This document shows, piece after piece, positions 30,407 through 43,239 of a stretch of DNA of 64,000 nucleotides (its first letter is position 1; the number at the start of each line of letters is the position of its first letter). A program made the translations under genes and the position numbers. This DNA is from Afipia sp. P52-10. GTDB lineage: Bacteria; Pseudomonadota; Alphaproteobacteria; Rhizobiales; Xanthobacteraceae. Where the stretch lies: contig NZ_AZSJ01000007.1 in assembly GCF_000516555.1 (NCBI RefSeq), forward strand, positions 735,161 through 799,160. The letters are read 5' to 3'. The notes below the pieces were generated by a model, which did no database searches, had not been told where the DNA came from, and saw only the letters and a list, made by a program, of their open reading frames with translations.

Positions 30407-31843
30407 TCAGAACAGCGACTTCGCGGCGGCGGATGCCGCCGACACCAGCGGCGCTGGGTAAACGAAGAACAGCAGATTGAAGAGACCGGCCACGGCCAGC
30501 ACGGTGCGCAGTTCGAGACGCATCGGCTGCACGGCACCGGCCGGCTCGTCGAAGTACATCACCTTGATGATATAGAGATAGTAATAGGCGCCGACGACGC
30601 TCGCCAGCACGCCGAGCACGGCGAGCGTGAACAGCCCGGCTTTGATCGCCGCCAGGAACACGTAGAACTTGGCGAAGAAGCCGGCCAGCGGCGGGATGCC
30701 CGCCAGCGAGAACAGCAGCATCGCCATGAAGAACGCCAGCAGCGGATTGGTGCGCGCAAGACCTGCGAAATCGGCAATGTTCTCAACATGCTCGCCGTTG
30801 CGCTTCATCGCCAGGATGATCGAGAACATCCCGAGCGTCATCGCCAGGTAGATGGCGATATAGACCAACACGCCCTGTGCGCCTTCGACGGTGCCAGACG
30901 CGAGACCAACCAGCGCGAAACCCATGTGGCCGATCGAGGAATATGCCAGTAAGCGCTTGATGTTCTTCTGGCCGATGGCCGCAAACGAGCCCAGCGCCAT
31001 CGACGCGATCGACACGAATACGACGATCTGCTGCCACTGCGCGGTGATGTCTGGGAACGCGGTCAGCACGACGCGCACGAATACGGCGATGGCCGCGACC
31101 TTCGGGGCCGACGCGAAGAAGGCCGTGACCGGTGTCGGAGCGCCCTCATAAACGTCGGGCGTCCACATGTGGAACGGGACCGCGGACACCTTGAAGCAGA
31201 GGCCTGCAAGCAGGAACACGAGGCCGAAGATCAGGCCGATGTTGCCGCTCTTCGCTTCCGCCGCGATCCCTGCAAAACTCACCGTGCCGGTAAAGCCGTA
31301 GATCAGCGACGCGCCATAGAGCAGCATGCCGGACGACAGCGCTCCGAGCACGAAGTACTTCAGCCCCGCTTCCGTCGATTTGACATTGTCGCGGTGGCTC
31401 GCCGCCACCACGTAGAGCGCAAGGCTCATCAATTCGAGACCGAGATACAGCGCGATCAGGTCGCCGGCCGAAATCAGGATCATCATGCCGACGGTCGACA
31501 GGAGTACCAGCACGGCGAATTCGAACATCCGCCGCGACTTGTCCTGCAGGAACTCGATCGACAGAAGCAGCGTCACTGCCGAGCCGACCAGCGTCAGCAG
31601 CTTCAGGAAGCGCGCGAAATCATCGAGAACGAAGCTGCCGCCGAAGGTCGTGACCTTGCCTGCGGGCGACAGCACGATCAGCGCGCCCGCACAGATCAGG
31701 AACACGATCGCCAGACCGACGACGGTGTTGGTCGCCCGCTCGCCATTAAACGCGCCGATCATCAACAATAGCATCGCGCACACGCTGAGCAAAAGCTCAG
31801 GCAGAACCGGGAGCAGCAAGTAACCTGCAGCCGTAAAGCTCAT
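30407..31843 (-). CDS. nuoN: NADH-quinone oxidoreductase subunit N
   Basis: Antiporter-like proton-pumping subunit of complex I in the inner membrane. The 478-residue protein has about 14 hydrophobic segments, with the conserved Glu helix ([17 protein letters not shown]) and the Lys-bearing helices around [18 protein letters not shown]. It is the last nuo gene and runs into birA. Confidence 0.96.
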   Translation of the reverse strand: MSFTAAGYLLLPVLPELLLSVCAMLLLMIGAFNGERATNTVVGLAIVFLICAGALIVLSPAGKVTTFGGSFVLDDFARFLKLLTLVGSAVTLLLSIEFLQDKSRRMFEFAVLVLLSTVGMMILISAGDLIALYLGLELMSLALYVVAASHRDNVKSTEAGLKYFVLGALSSGMLLYGASLIYGFTGTVSFAGIAAEAKSGNIGLIFGLVFLLAGLCFKVSAVPFHMWTPDVYEGAPTPVTAFFASAPKVAAIAVFVRVVLTAFPDITAQWQQIVVFVSIASMALGSFAAIGQKNIKRLLAYSSIGHMGFALVGLASGTVEGAQGVLVYIAIYLAMTLGMFSIILAMKRNGEHVENIADFAGLARTNPLLAFFMAMLLFSLAGIPPLAGFFAKFYVFLAAIKAGLFTLAVLGVLASVVGAYYYLYIIKVMYFDEPAGAVQPMRLELRTVLAVAGLFNLLFFVYPAPLVSAASAAAKSLF

Positions 31844-31871
31844 GATCGTGGCCTCTGCGCCTTCTTCGCGC

Positions 31872-33377
31872 TCATTGCACCAGCGCCGCGGCCTTCACGG
31901 CCGAGATCGCGGTATTATAGTTGCTGACGAGTTGCTGGACGGATGCCGCCGACATGTCCAGCACCGGCTTCGGATAGACGCCGAACAGGATCGTCAGCAC
32001 CACCAGCGGCACCAGGATGACACCTTCGCGCAGCGTGAGATCCTTGATGCTGGCGAGCGACGGCTTCTCAAGCGCCCCGAACACCACCTTCCGGTAGAGC
32101 CACAGCGCATAGGCCGCCGACAGGATGACGCCCGTGGTGGCAATGAAGGCCGTTGGCAGGCTGACCTTGAAGGTGCCGAGCAGCGTCAGGAATTCACCAA
32201 CGAAGCCGGACGTTCCCGGCAGCCCGACGTTGGCCATGGTGAACACCATGAATACGGCCGCATAGAGCGGCATCCGGTTGACCAAGCCTCCATAGGCCTT
32301 GATCTCGCGCGTGTGCAACCGGTCATAGACGACGCCGACGCAAAGGAACAGCGCGCCCGACACGATGCCGTGCGAGACCATCTGGAAGATGCCGCCGGCG
32401 ACGCCCTGCGCGTTGCCCGCGAAGATGCCCATGGTCACGAAGCCCATATGCGCGACCGACGAGTAGGCAATCAGCTTTTTGATATCCTCCTGCATCAGCG
32501 CGACCAGCGAGGTGTAGACGATCGCGATCACCGATAGCGAGAACACCAGCGGCGCGAACTCGTGTGAAGCCAGCGGGAACATCGGCAGCGAGAACCGCAG
32601 AAAGCCGTAGCCGCCCATCTTCAAGAGGATCGCCGCCAGAACCACCGAGCCGGCCGTGGGCGCCTCCACGTGCGCATCCGGCAGCCAGGTGTGAACCGGC
32701 CACATCGGCATCTTCACCGCAAACGAGGCGAAGAACGCAAGCCACGCCCAGGTCTGCAAACCGCGCGGCACCGCCGTCCGCATCAGCGTCGGGATGTCGG
32801 TCGTACCGGCGTTCCAGTATAGCGCCATGATCGCGAGCAGCATCAGCACCGAGCCGAGCAGCGTGTACAGAAAGAACTTGAAGCTCGCATAGACACGACG
32901 CGGCCCGCCCCAGACGCCGATGATCAGGAACATCGGAATCAGGCCACCCTCGAAGAACAGGTAGAACAGCACGAGATCGAGCGCGGAGAACGTGCCGATC
33001 ATCAGCGTTTCCAGGATTAGGAACGCCATCATGTATTCGCGCACGCGCAGGCTGATCGCCTTCCAGCTCGCGACGATGCAGAACGGCATCAGCGCAGTGG
33101 TGAGGATCACGAACGGCAGCGAAATGCCGTCCACACCCATGTGGTAGCTGATGCCCTGCGCAAGCCAGGACGCCTTCTCGACGAACTGGAAGTCAGGATT
33201 GGAGGCATCGAAACGCGCCACCAGGATCAGCGAGACGGCGAAGGTGATGACCGTGGTCCATAGCGCGATCCAACGGGCATTACGGGCCGCCGCTTCATCG
33301 CTGCCACGCGTCAGCCAGATCAACAGCGCGCCGACCACCGGCAGGAAGGTGACGACGGAAAGAATGGGCCAGGTCAT
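31872..33377 (-). CDS. nuoM: NADH-quinone oxidoreductase subunit M
   Basis: Proton-pumping membrane subunit. The 501-residue protein shows the conserved [20 protein letters not shown] (pump Glu), [17 protein letters not shown] and [17 protein letters not shown] blocks. It begins 1 base after the nuoL stop and is followed 28 bases later by nuoN. Confidence 0.96.
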   Translation of the reverse strand: MTWPILSVVTFLPVVGALLIWLTRGSDEAAARNARWIALWTTVITFAVSLILVARFDASNPDFQFVEKASWLAQGISYHMGVDGISLPFVILTTALMPFCIVASWKAISLRVREYMMAFLILETLMIGTFSALDLVLFYLFFEGGLIPMFLIIGVWGGPRRVYASFKFFLYTLLGSVLMLLAIMALYWNAGTTDIPTLMRTAVPRGLQTWAWLAFFASFAVKMPMWPVHTWLPDAHVEAPTAGSVVLAAILLKMGGYGFLRFSLPMFPLASHEFAPLVFSLSVIAIVYTSLVALMQEDIKKLIAYSSVAHMGFVTMGIFAGNAQGVAGGIFQMVSHGIVSGALFLCVGVVYDRLHTREIKAYGGLVNRMPLYAAVFMVFTMANVGLPGTSGFVGEFLTLLGTFKVSLPTAFIATTGVILSAAYALWLYRKVVFGALEKPSLASIKDLTLREGVILVPLVVLTILFGVYPKPVLDMSAASVQQLVSNYNTAISAVKAAALVQ

Positions 33378-33378
33378 A

Positions 33379-35445
33379 TCAGTTGGCCCCCACGCCGAAC
33401 ATGAACCAGGTGATCAAGCCCGCGACACCGATCAGCATCGCGAACGCGTAGTGATAGAGATAGCCGCTCTGCAGCCGCACCACGTTACGCGTGACATCGA
33501 GCACACGCGCGGACACGCCATCGGGGCCGAAGCCGTCGATCAGGAAGCCATCGCCCTTCTTCCAGAGCGTGTAGCCAAGCCACTTCGCCGGCCGCACGAA
33601 GATGAAATCGTACAGCTCGTCGAAGTACCACTTATTGAGCAGGAAGCGGTAGAGGAGCTGATGCTGCTTGGCGAGCTCGACCGGGATGTACGGACGGCGG
33701 ATGTAGAACAGCCACGAGATCGCAAAACCGATCACCATCATCACGGTCGGCAATAGCGCAATCGCCGCCGGAGTGTGATGAATCTCCTCCAGCAAGCCGG
33801 GCTTCATCTTCAGCGACTCGCGGAAGAACTCTTCCGTTCCATGCCCGGTGAAAACTTCCTTGAATGGGAAGCCGGCCAGGATCGAACCTGCCGCCAGCAC
33901 GAACAGCGGGATCAGCATCACCAGCGGGCTCTCATGCGCAGCCTCGTAGTGGTGCCGATCATGCGGCTCGCCATGGAACGTCTTGAACACAAGCCGCCAG
34001 GAATAGAACGACGTCAGCAGTGCCGCGACCACGGTCAGGATGAAGGCGTAGAGCGCGAACGGATTGTGCGCCGAGAACGCCGACTCGATGATGGCATCCT
34101 TGGAGAAGTATCCGGCCGTCAGCGGGAACCCGGTCAGCGCCAGGGTGCCGATCACCATCATGACATAGGTGAACGGGATCTTGTTGCGCAGGCCGCCCAT
34201 ATTGCGGATGTCCTGCTCATGATGCATCGCGTGGATGACCGAACCCGAGCCCAAGAACAGCAGCGCCTTGAAGAAGGCGTGCGTGAACAAGTGGAACATG
34301 CCGATTGAATAGGCCCCTGCTCCCATCGCCACGAACATGTAGCCGAGCTGCGAACAGGTCGAATATGCAACGATGCGCTTGATGTCGTTCTGAACGAGGC
34401 CGACGGTCGCCGCGAAGAACGCCGTGGTCGCACCAAAGAACATCACGACGGCCTGCGCGGTCGGCGCCAGCTCGAACAGCGGCGACAGGCGCGCGACCAT
34501 GAACACGCCGGCGGTGACCATCGTCGCGGCATGGATGAGCGCCGACACTGGCGTCGGGCCTTCCATCGCGTCCGGCAACCAGGTGTGCAGCAGGAACTGC
34601 GCCGACTTGCCCATCGCGCCCATGAACAGCAGCAGGCAGGTCAGCGTCAGCGCATCCACCTGCCAGCCGAAGAAGCTGATGGTCTTGCCGGTCAGACCCG
34701 GCGCCGCCGCGAAGATCGTCTCGAAATCGGTCGAGCCGACCAGCATGAAAATGGCAAAGATGCCGAGAGCAAAGCCAAAATCGCCGACGCGATTGACCAC
34801 GAACGCCTTGATCGCCGCCGCGTTGGCGGATGGGCGCTGGAACCAGAAGCCGATCAAAAGATAGCTGGCCAGGCCCACGCCTTCCCAGCCGAAGAACAGC
34901 TGCACCAGATTGTCGGAGGTCACCAGCATCAACATGGCGAAGGTGAACAGCGACAGATAGGCCATGAACCGGGGGCGGTTCGGGTCTTCGTGCATGTAAC
35001 CAATGGAATACAGATGCACGAGCGCCGACACCGAATTGACCACCACCAGCATGACAGCGGTCAGCGTATCCACGCGCAGCGTCCAGGCGACGTTGAGGTC
35101 GCCTGAGTTGATCCATGGCAGCAGCACGATGCGAGCATCCTGATGCATGAAGCCGACATTGACCAACATCACCCACGACAACGCGGCCGAAACGAATAGC
35201 AGCGCCGTGGTGATCACCTCGGCGGCACGCGAACCAACGGCCGGCGGCTCCGACGGGTGATCATGCGAATGGTCGTCATGAGCATGGGACGCGTGCGCAT
35301 CGTGACCGGGCGCGTAATGGCCATGCGCATCGTGCGCGTGATCCATCTCGTCGCCGCTCGGGTTGCGCCCATGCGCACCGTACAAGGCAATCAGTCCGGC
35401 GAGGATAGCACCCAGCAACGGCAGGAAGACAATGGCTTGAATCAT
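33379..35445 (-). CDS. nuoL: NADH-quinone oxidoreductase subunit L with histidine-rich loop
   Basis: Distal proton-pumping subunit with the long lateral helix. The 688-residue protein carries the conserved [38 protein letters not shown] and [19 protein letters not shown] blocks. Unusually, the loop between the first two membrane helices (residues about 25-63) has 12 histidines interspersed with Asp and Ala (for example [20 protein letters not shown]), resembling the metal-binding loops of metal transporters. Such a loop is absent from E. coli NuoL. Confidence 0.96.
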   Translation of the reverse strand: MIQAIVFLPLLGAILAGLIALYGAHGRNPSGDEMDHAHDAHGHYAPGHDAHASHAHDDHSHDHPSEPPAVGSRAAEVITTALLFVSAALSWVMLVNVGFMHQDARIVLLPWINSGDLNVAWTLRVDTLTAVMLVVVNSVSALVHLYSIGYMHEDPNRPRFMAYLSLFTFAMLMLVTSDNLVQLFFGWEGVGLASYLLIGFWFQRPSANAAAIKAFVVNRVGDFGFALGIFAIFMLVGSTDFETIFAAAPGLTGKTISFFGWQVDALTLTCLLLFMGAMGKSAQFLLHTWLPDAMEGPTPVSALIHAATMVTAGVFMVARLSPLFELAPTAQAVVMFFGATTAFFAATVGLVQNDIKRIVAYSTCSQLGYMFVAMGAGAYSIGMFHLFTHAFFKALLFLGSGSVIHAMHHEQDIRNMGGLRNKIPFTYVMMVIGTLALTGFPLTAGYFSKDAIIESAFSAHNPFALYAFILTVVAALLTSFYSWRLVFKTFHGEPHDRHHYEAAHESPLVMLIPLFVLAAGSILAGFPFKEVFTGHGTEEFFRESLKMKPGLLEEIHHTPAAIALLPTVMMVIGFAISWLFYIRRPYIPVELAKQHQLLYRFLLNKWYFDELYDFIFVRPAKWLGYTLWKKGDGFLIDGFGPDGVSARVLDVTRNVVRLQSGYLYHYAFAMLIGVAGLITWFMFGVGAN

Positions 35446-35509
35446 CTCAACACTCGCGCCCCCGCATGAGCGTCATCCGACGCACCGTCCGCTTATCGCC
35501 CCGCATGCG

Positions 35510-35818
35510 TCAGCCCTTCATCAGATTGATGTCTTCAACCGCGATCGAGCCGCGGTTGCGGAAGAATACGACCAGCACCGCCAGACCGATCGCGGCTTCG
35601 GCTGCCGCAACCGTCAGCACCAGCAATGCGAACACCTGTCCGACGATGTCGTTCAAGAACGTCGAGAACGCCACCAGATTGATGTTCACGGCAAGCAGGA
35701 TCAGCTCGATCGACATCAGAATGACAATGACGTTCTTCCGGTTCAGGAAAATGCCGAGAATGCCGACCGTGAACAAAATGGCGGCAACGGCCAGATAGTG
35801 TCCGAGACCGATCGTCAT
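35510..35818 (-). CDS. nuoK: NADH-quinone oxidoreductase subunit K
   Basis: Small membrane subunit (ND4L) of 102 residues with three helices; the two conserved membrane glutamates lie in [19 protein letters not shown] and [17 protein letters not shown]. The ATG overlaps the nuoJ stop by 4 nt, so translation is coupled. Confidence 0.96.
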   Translation of the reverse strand: MTIGLGHYLAVAAILFTVGILGIFLNRKNVIVILMSIELILLAVNINLVAFSTFLNDIVGQVFALLVLTVAAAEAAIGLAVLVVFFRNRGSIAVEDINLMKG

Positions 35819-36453
35819 TCCGCAGCCTCCCGTGGCGGTACATCCTGCAGGCCCTGCCCCGGTGCGACCTTGACCACATCCATCGCCATCGCCTTGGTGC
35901 GGGCGTTCTGAACCGAAATATTCTGACGCTTGACGTTCGGCTTGTGACGTAGCGTCAGCACAATCGCACCGATCATCGCGACCAGCAGAACCAAACCCGA
36001 CATCTGGAAGTAGTGGATGTACTTCGTATACAGCACGAGGCCGAGCGCCTCGGTGTTGCTGACGTTGCTCGGGATCGGCGATGCGATCGCCTTGCTCACG
36101 GTCGGATTGATCGCCCAGCCGCCGGCCACCAGCAGCAATTCGGCCAGGAAAATGCCGCCGATGACGATGCCGAACGGCAGATAGTTCAGGAACCCTTGCT
36201 TGAGCTCGGCGAAATCGACGTCGAGCATCATGATCACGAACAGGAACAGCACCGCCACCGCGCCGACATAGACGACGACGAGGATCATCGCGAGGAACTC
36301 GGCTCCCATCAGGATGAACAGGCCGGCGGCGTTGACGAAAGCCAGGATCAGGAACAGCACCGAGTGCACGGGATTGCGCGAGGCAATCACCATCACCGCC
36401 GAGGCCACGCAGATGCCGGCAAACAGATAGAAGAACAGCGCGGGAACGATCAT
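35815..36453 (-). CDS. nuoJ: NADH-quinone oxidoreductase subunit J
   Basis: Membrane subunit (ND6) of 212 residues with five helices; the helix [20 protein letters not shown] and [20 protein letters not shown] carry the conserved core. The C-terminal roughly 40 residues are polar. It starts 9 bases after nuoI. Confidence 0.95.
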   Translation of the reverse strand: MIVPALFFYLFAGICVASAVMVIASRNPVHSVLFLILAFVNAAGLFILMGAEFLAMILVVVYVGAVAVLFLFVIMMLDVDFAELKQGFLNYLPFGIVIGGIFLAELLLVAGGWAINPTVSKAIASPIPSNVSNTEALGLVLYTKYIHYFQMSGLVLLVAMIGAIVLTLRHKPNVKRQNISVQNARTKAMAMDVVKVAPGQGLQDVPPREAAE

Positions 36454-36462
36454 CCCCTCACC

Positions 36463-36951
36463 TCACCGGTACGGCGCGTCGAGCGCGATGTTCTTCGCGA
36501 TCTCACGCTCCCAGCGATCCCCATTCGCGAGCAGCTTTGCCTTGTCGTAGTAAAGCTCCTCGCGCGTTTCGGTCGCGAATTCAAAGTTCGGCCCCTCGAC
36601 GATGGCGTCGACTGGGCAGGCCTCCTGGCAAAGGCCGCAATAGATGCACTTCACCATGTCGATGTCATAGCGCACCGTCCTGCGGGTGCCGTCGTTGCGG
36701 CGCGGGCCGGCTTCGATGGTGATCGCCTGCGCAGGGCAGATCGCCTCGCAGAGCTTGCAGGCAATGCAGCGCTCCTCGCCGTTGGGATAACGGCGCAGCG
36801 CGTGCTCACCACGGAAGCGCGGCGAGATCGGCCCTTTCTCGAACGGATAGTTCAGCGTCGGCTTCGGCTTGAAGAAGTAGCGCATGGCGAGAACAAACGC
36901 CGACACGAACTCCTTCAGCAGAAGCGAGCGAGCTGCGGTGATAACGCTCAT
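36463..36951 (-). CDS. nuoI: NADH-quinone oxidoreductase subunit I
   Basis: Peripheral-arm subunit holding clusters N6a and N6b. The 162-residue protein has two Cys-x2-Cys-x2-Cys-x3-Cys motifs, [12 protein letters not shown] and [12 protein letters not shown], and an amphipathic N-terminal helix that anchors it to the membrane. It lies between nuoH and nuoJ. Confidence 0.97.
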   Translation of the reverse strand: MSVITAARSLLLKEFVSAFVLAMRYFFKPKPTLNYPFEKGPISPRFRGEHALRRYPNGEERCIACKLCEAICPAQAITIEAGPRRNDGTRRTVRYDIDMVKCIYCGLCQEACPVDAIVEGPNFEFATETREELYYDKAKLLANGDRWEREIAKNIALDAPYR

Positions 36952-36976
36952 GATATCCTCACTCTCAGGGCACGGC

Positions 36977-38011
36977 TCATTTCGGCGCGAGCCCCGCGAA
37001 ATGCAGCACGCTGGCGACGATCACGACCGCCGCGAGCGAAATTGGCAGAAATACCTTCCAACCCAGCCGCATGAGCTGGTCGTAGCGATAGCGCGGCACG
37101 ATCGCCTTCGCCATCGCGAACAGGAAGAACATGAACAGGACCTTGAGCACGAACCAGATGATGCCCGGCACCCAGGTAAACGGCGCAAACGGGATCGGCG
37201 ATAGCCAGCCGCCCAGGAACATGATCGAGGCCAGTGCGCACATCGTGACGATGGCGACGTACTCGCCCAGCATGAACATCATGTAGGGCGTGGAACCGTA
37301 CTCGACCATGAAGCCGGCGACGAGTTCCGATTCCGCTTCCACCAGATCGAACGGTGGGCGATTGGTCTCCGCCAGTGCCGATACATAGAAGATGACGAAC
37401 ATCGGGAACAGCGGCAGCCAATACCAGCCGAACACGCCGTATTGCGTATCCTGCGCCGCAACGATCGCGCTCAGGTTCAGCGAGCCGACGCACAGCAGCA
37501 CGGTGATGATGACGAAGCCGATCGAGACCTCGTAGGAGACCATCTGCGCCGCCGAACGAAGCGCCGCGAGGAATGGATACTTCGAGTTGGAGGCCCAGCC
37601 GGCCATGATGATGCCGTAGATCGACAGCGACGAGATCGCGAAGATATACAGCACGCCGACATTGATGTCGGCGATCACCCAGTTGAGATTGACCGGGATC
37701 ACCGCCCAGGCCGCAAGGGCCAGCACGCAGGACACCAGCGGCGCTAGCAGGAACACGCCCTTATTGGCGCCGGCGGGGATCGTCGGCTCCTTCAGCACGA
37801 ATTTCAGCAGGTCGGCGAAGGATTGCAGCAATCCCCATGGGCCGACCACGTTCGGGCCGCGACGGATTTGCACCGCCGCCCAGATCTTGCGGTCCGCGAG
37901 CAGAATATAAGCGATGGCGACCAGCAGGATGACGAGCATCGCCACGCTCTGGATTACGATGATCAGAAGCGGCCAGAGATAGTCGGTCCACAGTTCGGCG
38001 AAAGTCATCAC
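36977..38011 (-). CDS. nuoH: NADH-quinone oxidoreductase subunit H
   Basis: Membrane subunit (ND1) forming the quinone chamber. The 344-residue protein has eight helices and the conserved blocks [20 protein letters not shown] and [20 protein letters not shown], which form the E-channel and quinone tunnel. Two adjacent ATGs are possible starts. It begins 1 base after the nuoG stop. Confidence 0.96.
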   Translation of the reverse strand: MMTFAELWTDYLWPLLIIVIQSVAMLVILLVAIAYILLADRKIWAAVQIRRGPNVVGPWGLLQSFADLLKFVLKEPTIPAGANKGVFLLAPLVSCVLALAAWAVIPVNLNWVIADINVGVLYIFAISSLSIYGIIMAGWASNSKYPFLAALRSAAQMVSYEVSIGFVIITVLLCVGSLNLSAIVAAQDTQYGVFGWYWLPLFPMFVIFYVSALAETNRPPFDLVEAESELVAGFMVEYGSTPYMMFMLGEYVAIVTMCALASIMFLGGWLSPIPFAPFTWVPGIIWFVLKVLFMFFLFAMAKAIVPRYRYDQLMRLGWKVFLPISLAAVVIVASVLHFAGLAPK

Positions 38012-38012
38012 G

Positions 38013-40085
38013 TCACTCCGCCGCCGTCAGCATGCGCCCTGACGCCAGGCTCGAACACTCGGCCATGACGGCAGACGCACGCGCAATGGCGTTCGTCAGA
38101 TAGAAGTCGGGCACCGGGCTCTTGAACGGCGCCTTGTCCAGCGTGCCGCCCGCCGCGGCCAGCTTGCGAATATCATCCGCGCTGCCGGGCGCGATCTGAT
38201 CGATCCGCATCAAATGCGGATAGGTCTTGAACAGCGCCTGTCGCAGCGCCTGCAGCGAGTCGTAGCCGAGCTTCTTGCCGAGCCGCTCCGACAGCGCGCG
38301 CACGATCGACCAATCCTCACGCGCATCACCCGGCGGGAAGCCTGCGCGATTGCCCATCTGCGCGCGTCCCTCGGTGTTGACGTAAATGCCGGACTTCTCG
38401 GTGTAGGCCGCTCCTGGCAGGATGACGTCGGCGCGGTGAGCGCCCTTGTCACCATGGGTGCCGATATAGACGACGAACGCCCCTGCCGCGACCTCGGTCT
38501 CGTCGGCTCCAAGCAGGAACAGCGCATCGAGCGCGCCTGCCGTAGCCATCTGCGCCGCCGTCAAGCCACCGGCGGCTGGCGTGAAGCCGATATCCAGCGC
38601 ACCCACCTGCGACGCCGCATTGTGCAGCACGCCGAAGCCGTTCCAGCCGTCCTTCACGGCGCCCGCATCCAACGCGATCTTGGCGGCCGTCGCCAGAACC
38701 GCGGCCCCGTCGGCCCGCGCCGCAACCCCGGCGCCGACCAGCACGATCGGGTTCTTGGCGTTCTTCAGCACGTCAGCGAACGAATGCTTGCCGGCAGCGA
38801 GATCGCTCAGCGTCTCGGGCCCCGCTCCCAGATAATCGTGAGGATAGGTCAAGTCGGCGTCTTCACCGATCACACCGATCTTCAACGCTCCGGTGCGCCA
38901 ACGCTTGCGGATGCGGGCATTCAACAGCGCCGCCTCCTTGCGCGGATTGGCACCGACGATCAGCAGCACATCCGCCTGCTCGATGCCGAGAATGGTCGGA
39001 TTGAAGATGTAGGACGCCCGCCCGATCGCCGGGTCGAAGCCCGCGGCCTCCGTCGCGACATGAGCCGAGCCGAGCTGCGTGAGCAACTCCTTCAGCGCGA
39101 ACATGTCTTCCACGCTTGCCAGCGGCCCGGCGATCGCCCCGACCCGCTTGCCGTCGCTCTTGCCGAGCCGAGCGGCGATCGCATCGAATGCCTCGCTCCA
39201 GCTGGCCGGGCGCAGCTTGCCGTCAACCCGAACGTATGGACGATCTAGACGCTGCGTGCGCAAGCCGTCGACCACATGGCGCGTCTTGTCGGAAATCCAT
39301 TCCTCGTTGATCGCCTCGTTGACGCGCGGCTGAATGCGCATCACCTCGCGGCCGCGCGTATCGACGCGGATCGCCGATCCCACCGCATCCATCACGTCGA
39401 TCGACTGGGTCTTACCGAGCTCCCACGGCCGGGCCGCGAAGGCATACGGCTTCGAGGTCAACGCGCCGACTGGGCAGATATCGACCAGATTGCCCTGCAA
39501 CTCCGAGCTAAGCGCCTGTTCGAGAAAGGTCGTGATCTCCATATCCTCGCCACGACCGATCGCGCCCATCTCCGGCACCCCGCAAACCTCCGCCGAGAAG
39601 CGGACGCAACGCGTGCACTGGATGCAGCGGTTCATCGAGGTCTTCACCAGCGCGCCGAGATACTTGTCCTCGACGGCGCGCTTGTTCTCGGCGAAGCGGC
39701 TGGTATCGACGCCGTAACCCATCGCCTGGTCCTGCAGATCGCACTCGCCGCCCTGATCGCAGATCGGGCAATCGAGCGGATGGTTGATCAGCAGGAACTC
39801 CATCACGCCTTCGCGGGCCTTTTTCACCATCGGCGACTTGGTCTTCACCGAGGGCAGCTCGCCGTTTGGGCCCGGACGGCAATCGCGCACGCCCCAGGCG
39901 CAGCTCGCAACCGGCTTCGGCGAACCCGCCACCTCGACCAGGCACATGCGGCAGTTGCCGGCGATCGACAGACGCTCGTGGTAACAGAAACGCGGAATCT
40001 CGGCACCGGCAGCCTCACACGCCTGCAACAGCGTGTACTCGGCCGGGACATCAATTTCCTTGCCATCGACGAGAAGCTTGGTCAT
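38013..40085 (-). CDS. nuoG: NADH-quinone oxidoreductase subunit G
   Basis: Large peripheral subunit (75-kDa type) of 690 residues. N-terminal 2Fe-2S ferredoxin domain ([20 protein letters not shown]), the His-ligated N5 cluster motif ([17 protein letters not shown]), the N4 motif [10 protein letters not shown], then a molybdopterin-oxidoreductase-like domain without the cofactor. The extra N7 cluster found in E. coli is not evident, as expected for the alphaproteobacterial and mitochondrial type. Confidence 0.96.
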   Translation of the reverse strand: MTKLLVDGKEIDVPAEYTLLQACEAAGAEIPRFCYHERLSIAGNCRMCLVEVAGSPKPVASCAWGVRDCRPGPNGELPSVKTKSPMVKKAREGVMEFLLINHPLDCPICDQGGECDLQDQAMGYGVDTSRFAENKRAVEDKYLGALVKTSMNRCIQCTRCVRFSAEVCGVPEMGAIGRGEDMEITTFLEQALSSELQGNLVDICPVGALTSKPYAFAARPWELGKTQSIDVMDAVGSAIRVDTRGREVMRIQPRVNEAINEEWISDKTRHVVDGLRTQRLDRPYVRVDGKLRPASWSEAFDAIAARLGKSDGKRVGAIAGPLASVEDMFALKELLTQLGSAHVATEAAGFDPAIGRASYIFNPTILGIEQADVLLIVGANPRKEAALLNARIRKRWRTGALKIGVIGEDADLTYPHDYLGAGPETLSDLAAGKHSFADVLKNAKNPIVLVGAGVAARADGAAVLATAAKIALDAGAVKDGWNGFGVLHNAASQVGALDIGFTPAAGGLTAAQMATAGALDALFLLGADETEVAAGAFVVYIGTHGDKGAHRADVILPGAAYTEKSGIYVNTEGRAQMGNRAGFPPGDAREDWSIVRALSERLGKKLGYDSLQALRQALFKTYPHLMRIDQIAPGSADDIRKLAAAGGTLDKAPFKSPVPDFYLTNAIARASAVMAECSSLASGRMLTAAE

Positions 40086-40122
40086 GGCCTCACGACTCTC
40101 TCATTGAATTGCACCATGCCAC

Positions 40123-41427
<1,305 letters not shown>

Positions 41428-41439
41428 GGTTCGCTTCCC

Positions 41440-41619
41440 TCAAAGCCCGCGTTGCGTGGCTTGCCGCCAGCTCATCGCGAAGGCGATCGCCGCGAAGAGA
41501 GCCGTCCACATCAACGAGGTCTGCATGTTCGTACCGAGAAACACGCGGTTAATAACGAAGACGAGCAACGCCACGCTCGCCGTATAGAGCGTGACGAAAC
41601 GCAGCTTGGCATTCTGCAT
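41440..41619 (-). CDS. 59-residue membrane protein inside the nuo operon (hypothetical)
   Basis: A short gene between nuoE and nuoF. The product (MQNAKLRFVTLYTASVALLV...) has two hydrophobic segments joined by a short polar turn (FLGTNMQTS) and a basic C-terminus (WRQATQRGL). ATG 41619 has a strong Shine-Dalgarno GGGAGG 5-6 bases upstream, better than ATG 41634. Tight spacing on both sides (11 and 12 bases) indicates co-transcription. I do not recognise the family; an assembly or accessory role in complex I is possible but only inferred from position. Confidence 0.7.
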   Translation of the reverse strand: MQNAKLRFVTLYTASVALLVFVINRVFLGTNMQTSLMWTALFAAIAFAMSWRQATQRGL

Positions 41620-41630
41620 GGCCACCTCCC

Positions 41631-42260
41631 TCATGATTTCTTGTCGGCTGCGCCGTCGCCCTTCAGCGTCGTGAGACCCGTGATCGGCGACGCGAACTGG
41701 CGGCCGTTCTGCGGCCCAGGCTTCGGCGGATTATCGGCGGCGAAGCCGTCGAGGACCTTCTCGAAGCTCTCCTTGGTCAGATCCTCGTAGGTGTCCTTCC
41801 AGATCATCACCATCGGCGCATTCACGCAGGAGCCGAGGCATTCGACCTCCTCCCAGCTGAAGTTTCCATCCGCCGACAGATGGAACGGATCATGATGAAT
41901 CCGGTGCTTGCACGCCGCGATCAGGTCGCCCGCGCCGCGCAGCATGCAAGGTGTCGTGCCGCAAACCTGCACATGCGCCTTCTTGCCGACAGGCTGCAGC
42001 TGGAACATCGTGTAGAAGGTCGCGACTTCGAATACACGAATGTAGGGCATGTCGAGCATGTCGGCGACGACGCGGATCGCGGCCTCGGACGTCCAGCCGC
42101 CGTTCTGCTCCTGCGCACGCCACAGGATCGGGATCACCGCCGAGGCCTGGCGGCCCTCCGGATACTTCGCGATCTGCGCCTTGGCCCAAGCGAGATTCTC
42201 TTCGCTGAACGCGAAGCTCGCCGGCTGAAGTTCTTTCGGTGCGAGGCGGCGGACGGCCAT
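41631..42260 (-). CDS. nuoE: NADH-quinone oxidoreductase subunit E
   Basis: Peripheral 24-kDa type subunit with cluster N1a. The 209-residue protein has the thioredoxin-like fold and the four Cys ligands in VCGTTPCML and [12 protein letters not shown] charged, proline-rich C-terminal tail of about 40 residues follows the domain. It is preceded by the FkbM-type gene with a gap of 19 bases. Confidence 0.96.
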   Translation of the reverse strand: MAVRRLAPKELQPASFAFSEENLAWAKAQIAKYPEGRQASAVIPILWRAQEQNGGWTSEAAIRVVADMLDMPYIRVFEVATFYTMFQLQPVGKKAHVQVCGTTPCMLRGAGDLIAACKHRIHHDPFHLSADGNFSWEEVECLGSCVNAPMVMIWKDTYEDLTKESFEKVLDGFAADNPPKPGPQNGRQFASPITGLTTLKGDGAADKKS

Positions 42261-42279
42261 TTGCTGTTACTCGGTCCTT

Positions 42280-43239
42280 CTAGTGATCGCGGCGCGGCTT
42301 ACCTGAAAGCGCGCGGATACGCTGCTCCCAGAACGGGCTCGCAGTCGCCAGTACGTTGTAGCCGACGTTGGAGCTCTGCTTGATCCGGCCAAGTATCGAA
42401 ACGTTACGGACGTGTTCGAAGTGCCCAGTGTCCGGGTCATAACAGAACAACTTGAACGGCGTATTGGCAAGAATGTAACGGGACATGGTGTGGTCGGGAT
42501 CGTTGCCATGCTCTTCGCAGATCACGACGCAGTCGGACTGAAGCAGTCGCGCACCACCGCGCATCGCCTCGGCCTCGACGCCTTCGACATCGAGCTTGAC
42601 CACATAGCGACCAAGCGACGTGATCATGTTGTCATCGATCAGGCTATCGAGCGCGACAACTGCGACCTCTTCGCCCCGGCGAGCCCCCCCGGCGATGCTC
42701 ATCGCCTCGTGCTTGTATCCGGACAGATAGGCCACGCCGGGCCGCTCGCCCACCGCGCGCCGCATCGTGCGGAAACGATTGCCGTTGAGCTGCGCATTCG
42801 CGCTCAGCTGTGCGAACGTGATCGACGACGGCTCGATCGCGATCGAGCGGTGCGCACCATATGGCTTGCTGGTGATGAGCACCGACCAGTAACCATAGTT
42901 GGCGCCGCAATCGATCAGCGTGTAGTCGACGTCGGCGATGCCCTGGAAGAAGAGATCGATGTCCGCCTCGTAGTGGAACTGCCGATCCAGCAGCAACGTC
43001 CAATAGCTGTCGCCATACGGAAAGGCGAACTTCGCGTCGTCGTTCAGCCGCACGGTGATGTTGCGACTGGGCAGCAACGACCGCAGCGCCTTGCAGCCTG
43101 CGCCGAACCCGCGATAGGACCAGGCCGAGCTCAACCGTGCGCCCGCCTGAAAGGCATAGGCCGCGAGCTGCTCGCGCGCCGACGCACCATCAAATGCGCC
43201 GGTCGTCCGGTCAAAAGCGAGGTCCGGCCCTACGCTCAT
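42280..43239 (-). CDS. FkbM-family SAM-dependent methyltransferase inside the nuo operon
   Basis: A 319-residue protein with the FkbM pattern: SAM motif [15 protein letters not shown] (about residues 107-120), the AIEPSS acidic loop of motif II and the [17 protein letters not shown] block. The N-terminal 100 residues are less conserved. Its ATG overlaps the nuoD stop by 4 nt, so it is translated from the complex I message. FkbM enzymes usually methylate hydroxyls of sugars or natural products; the substrate here is unknown. Methylation of a complex I subunit is a possibility raised only by position. Confidence 0.88.
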   Translation of the reverse strand: MSVGPDLAFDRTTGAFDGASAREQLAAYAFQAGARLSSAWSYRGFGAGCKALRSLLPSRNITVRLNDDAKFAFPYGDSYWTLLLDRQFHYEADIDLFFQGIADVDYTLIDCGANYGYWSVLITSKPYGAHRSIAIEPSSITFAQLSANAQLNGNRFRTMRRAVGERPGVAYLSGYKHEAMSIAGGARRGEEVAVVALDSLIDDNMITSLGRYVVKLDVEGVEAEAMRGGARLLQSDCVVICEEHGNDPDHTMSRYILANTPFKLFCYDPDTGHFEHVRNVSILGRIKQSSNVGYNVLATASPFWEQRIRALSGKPRRDH

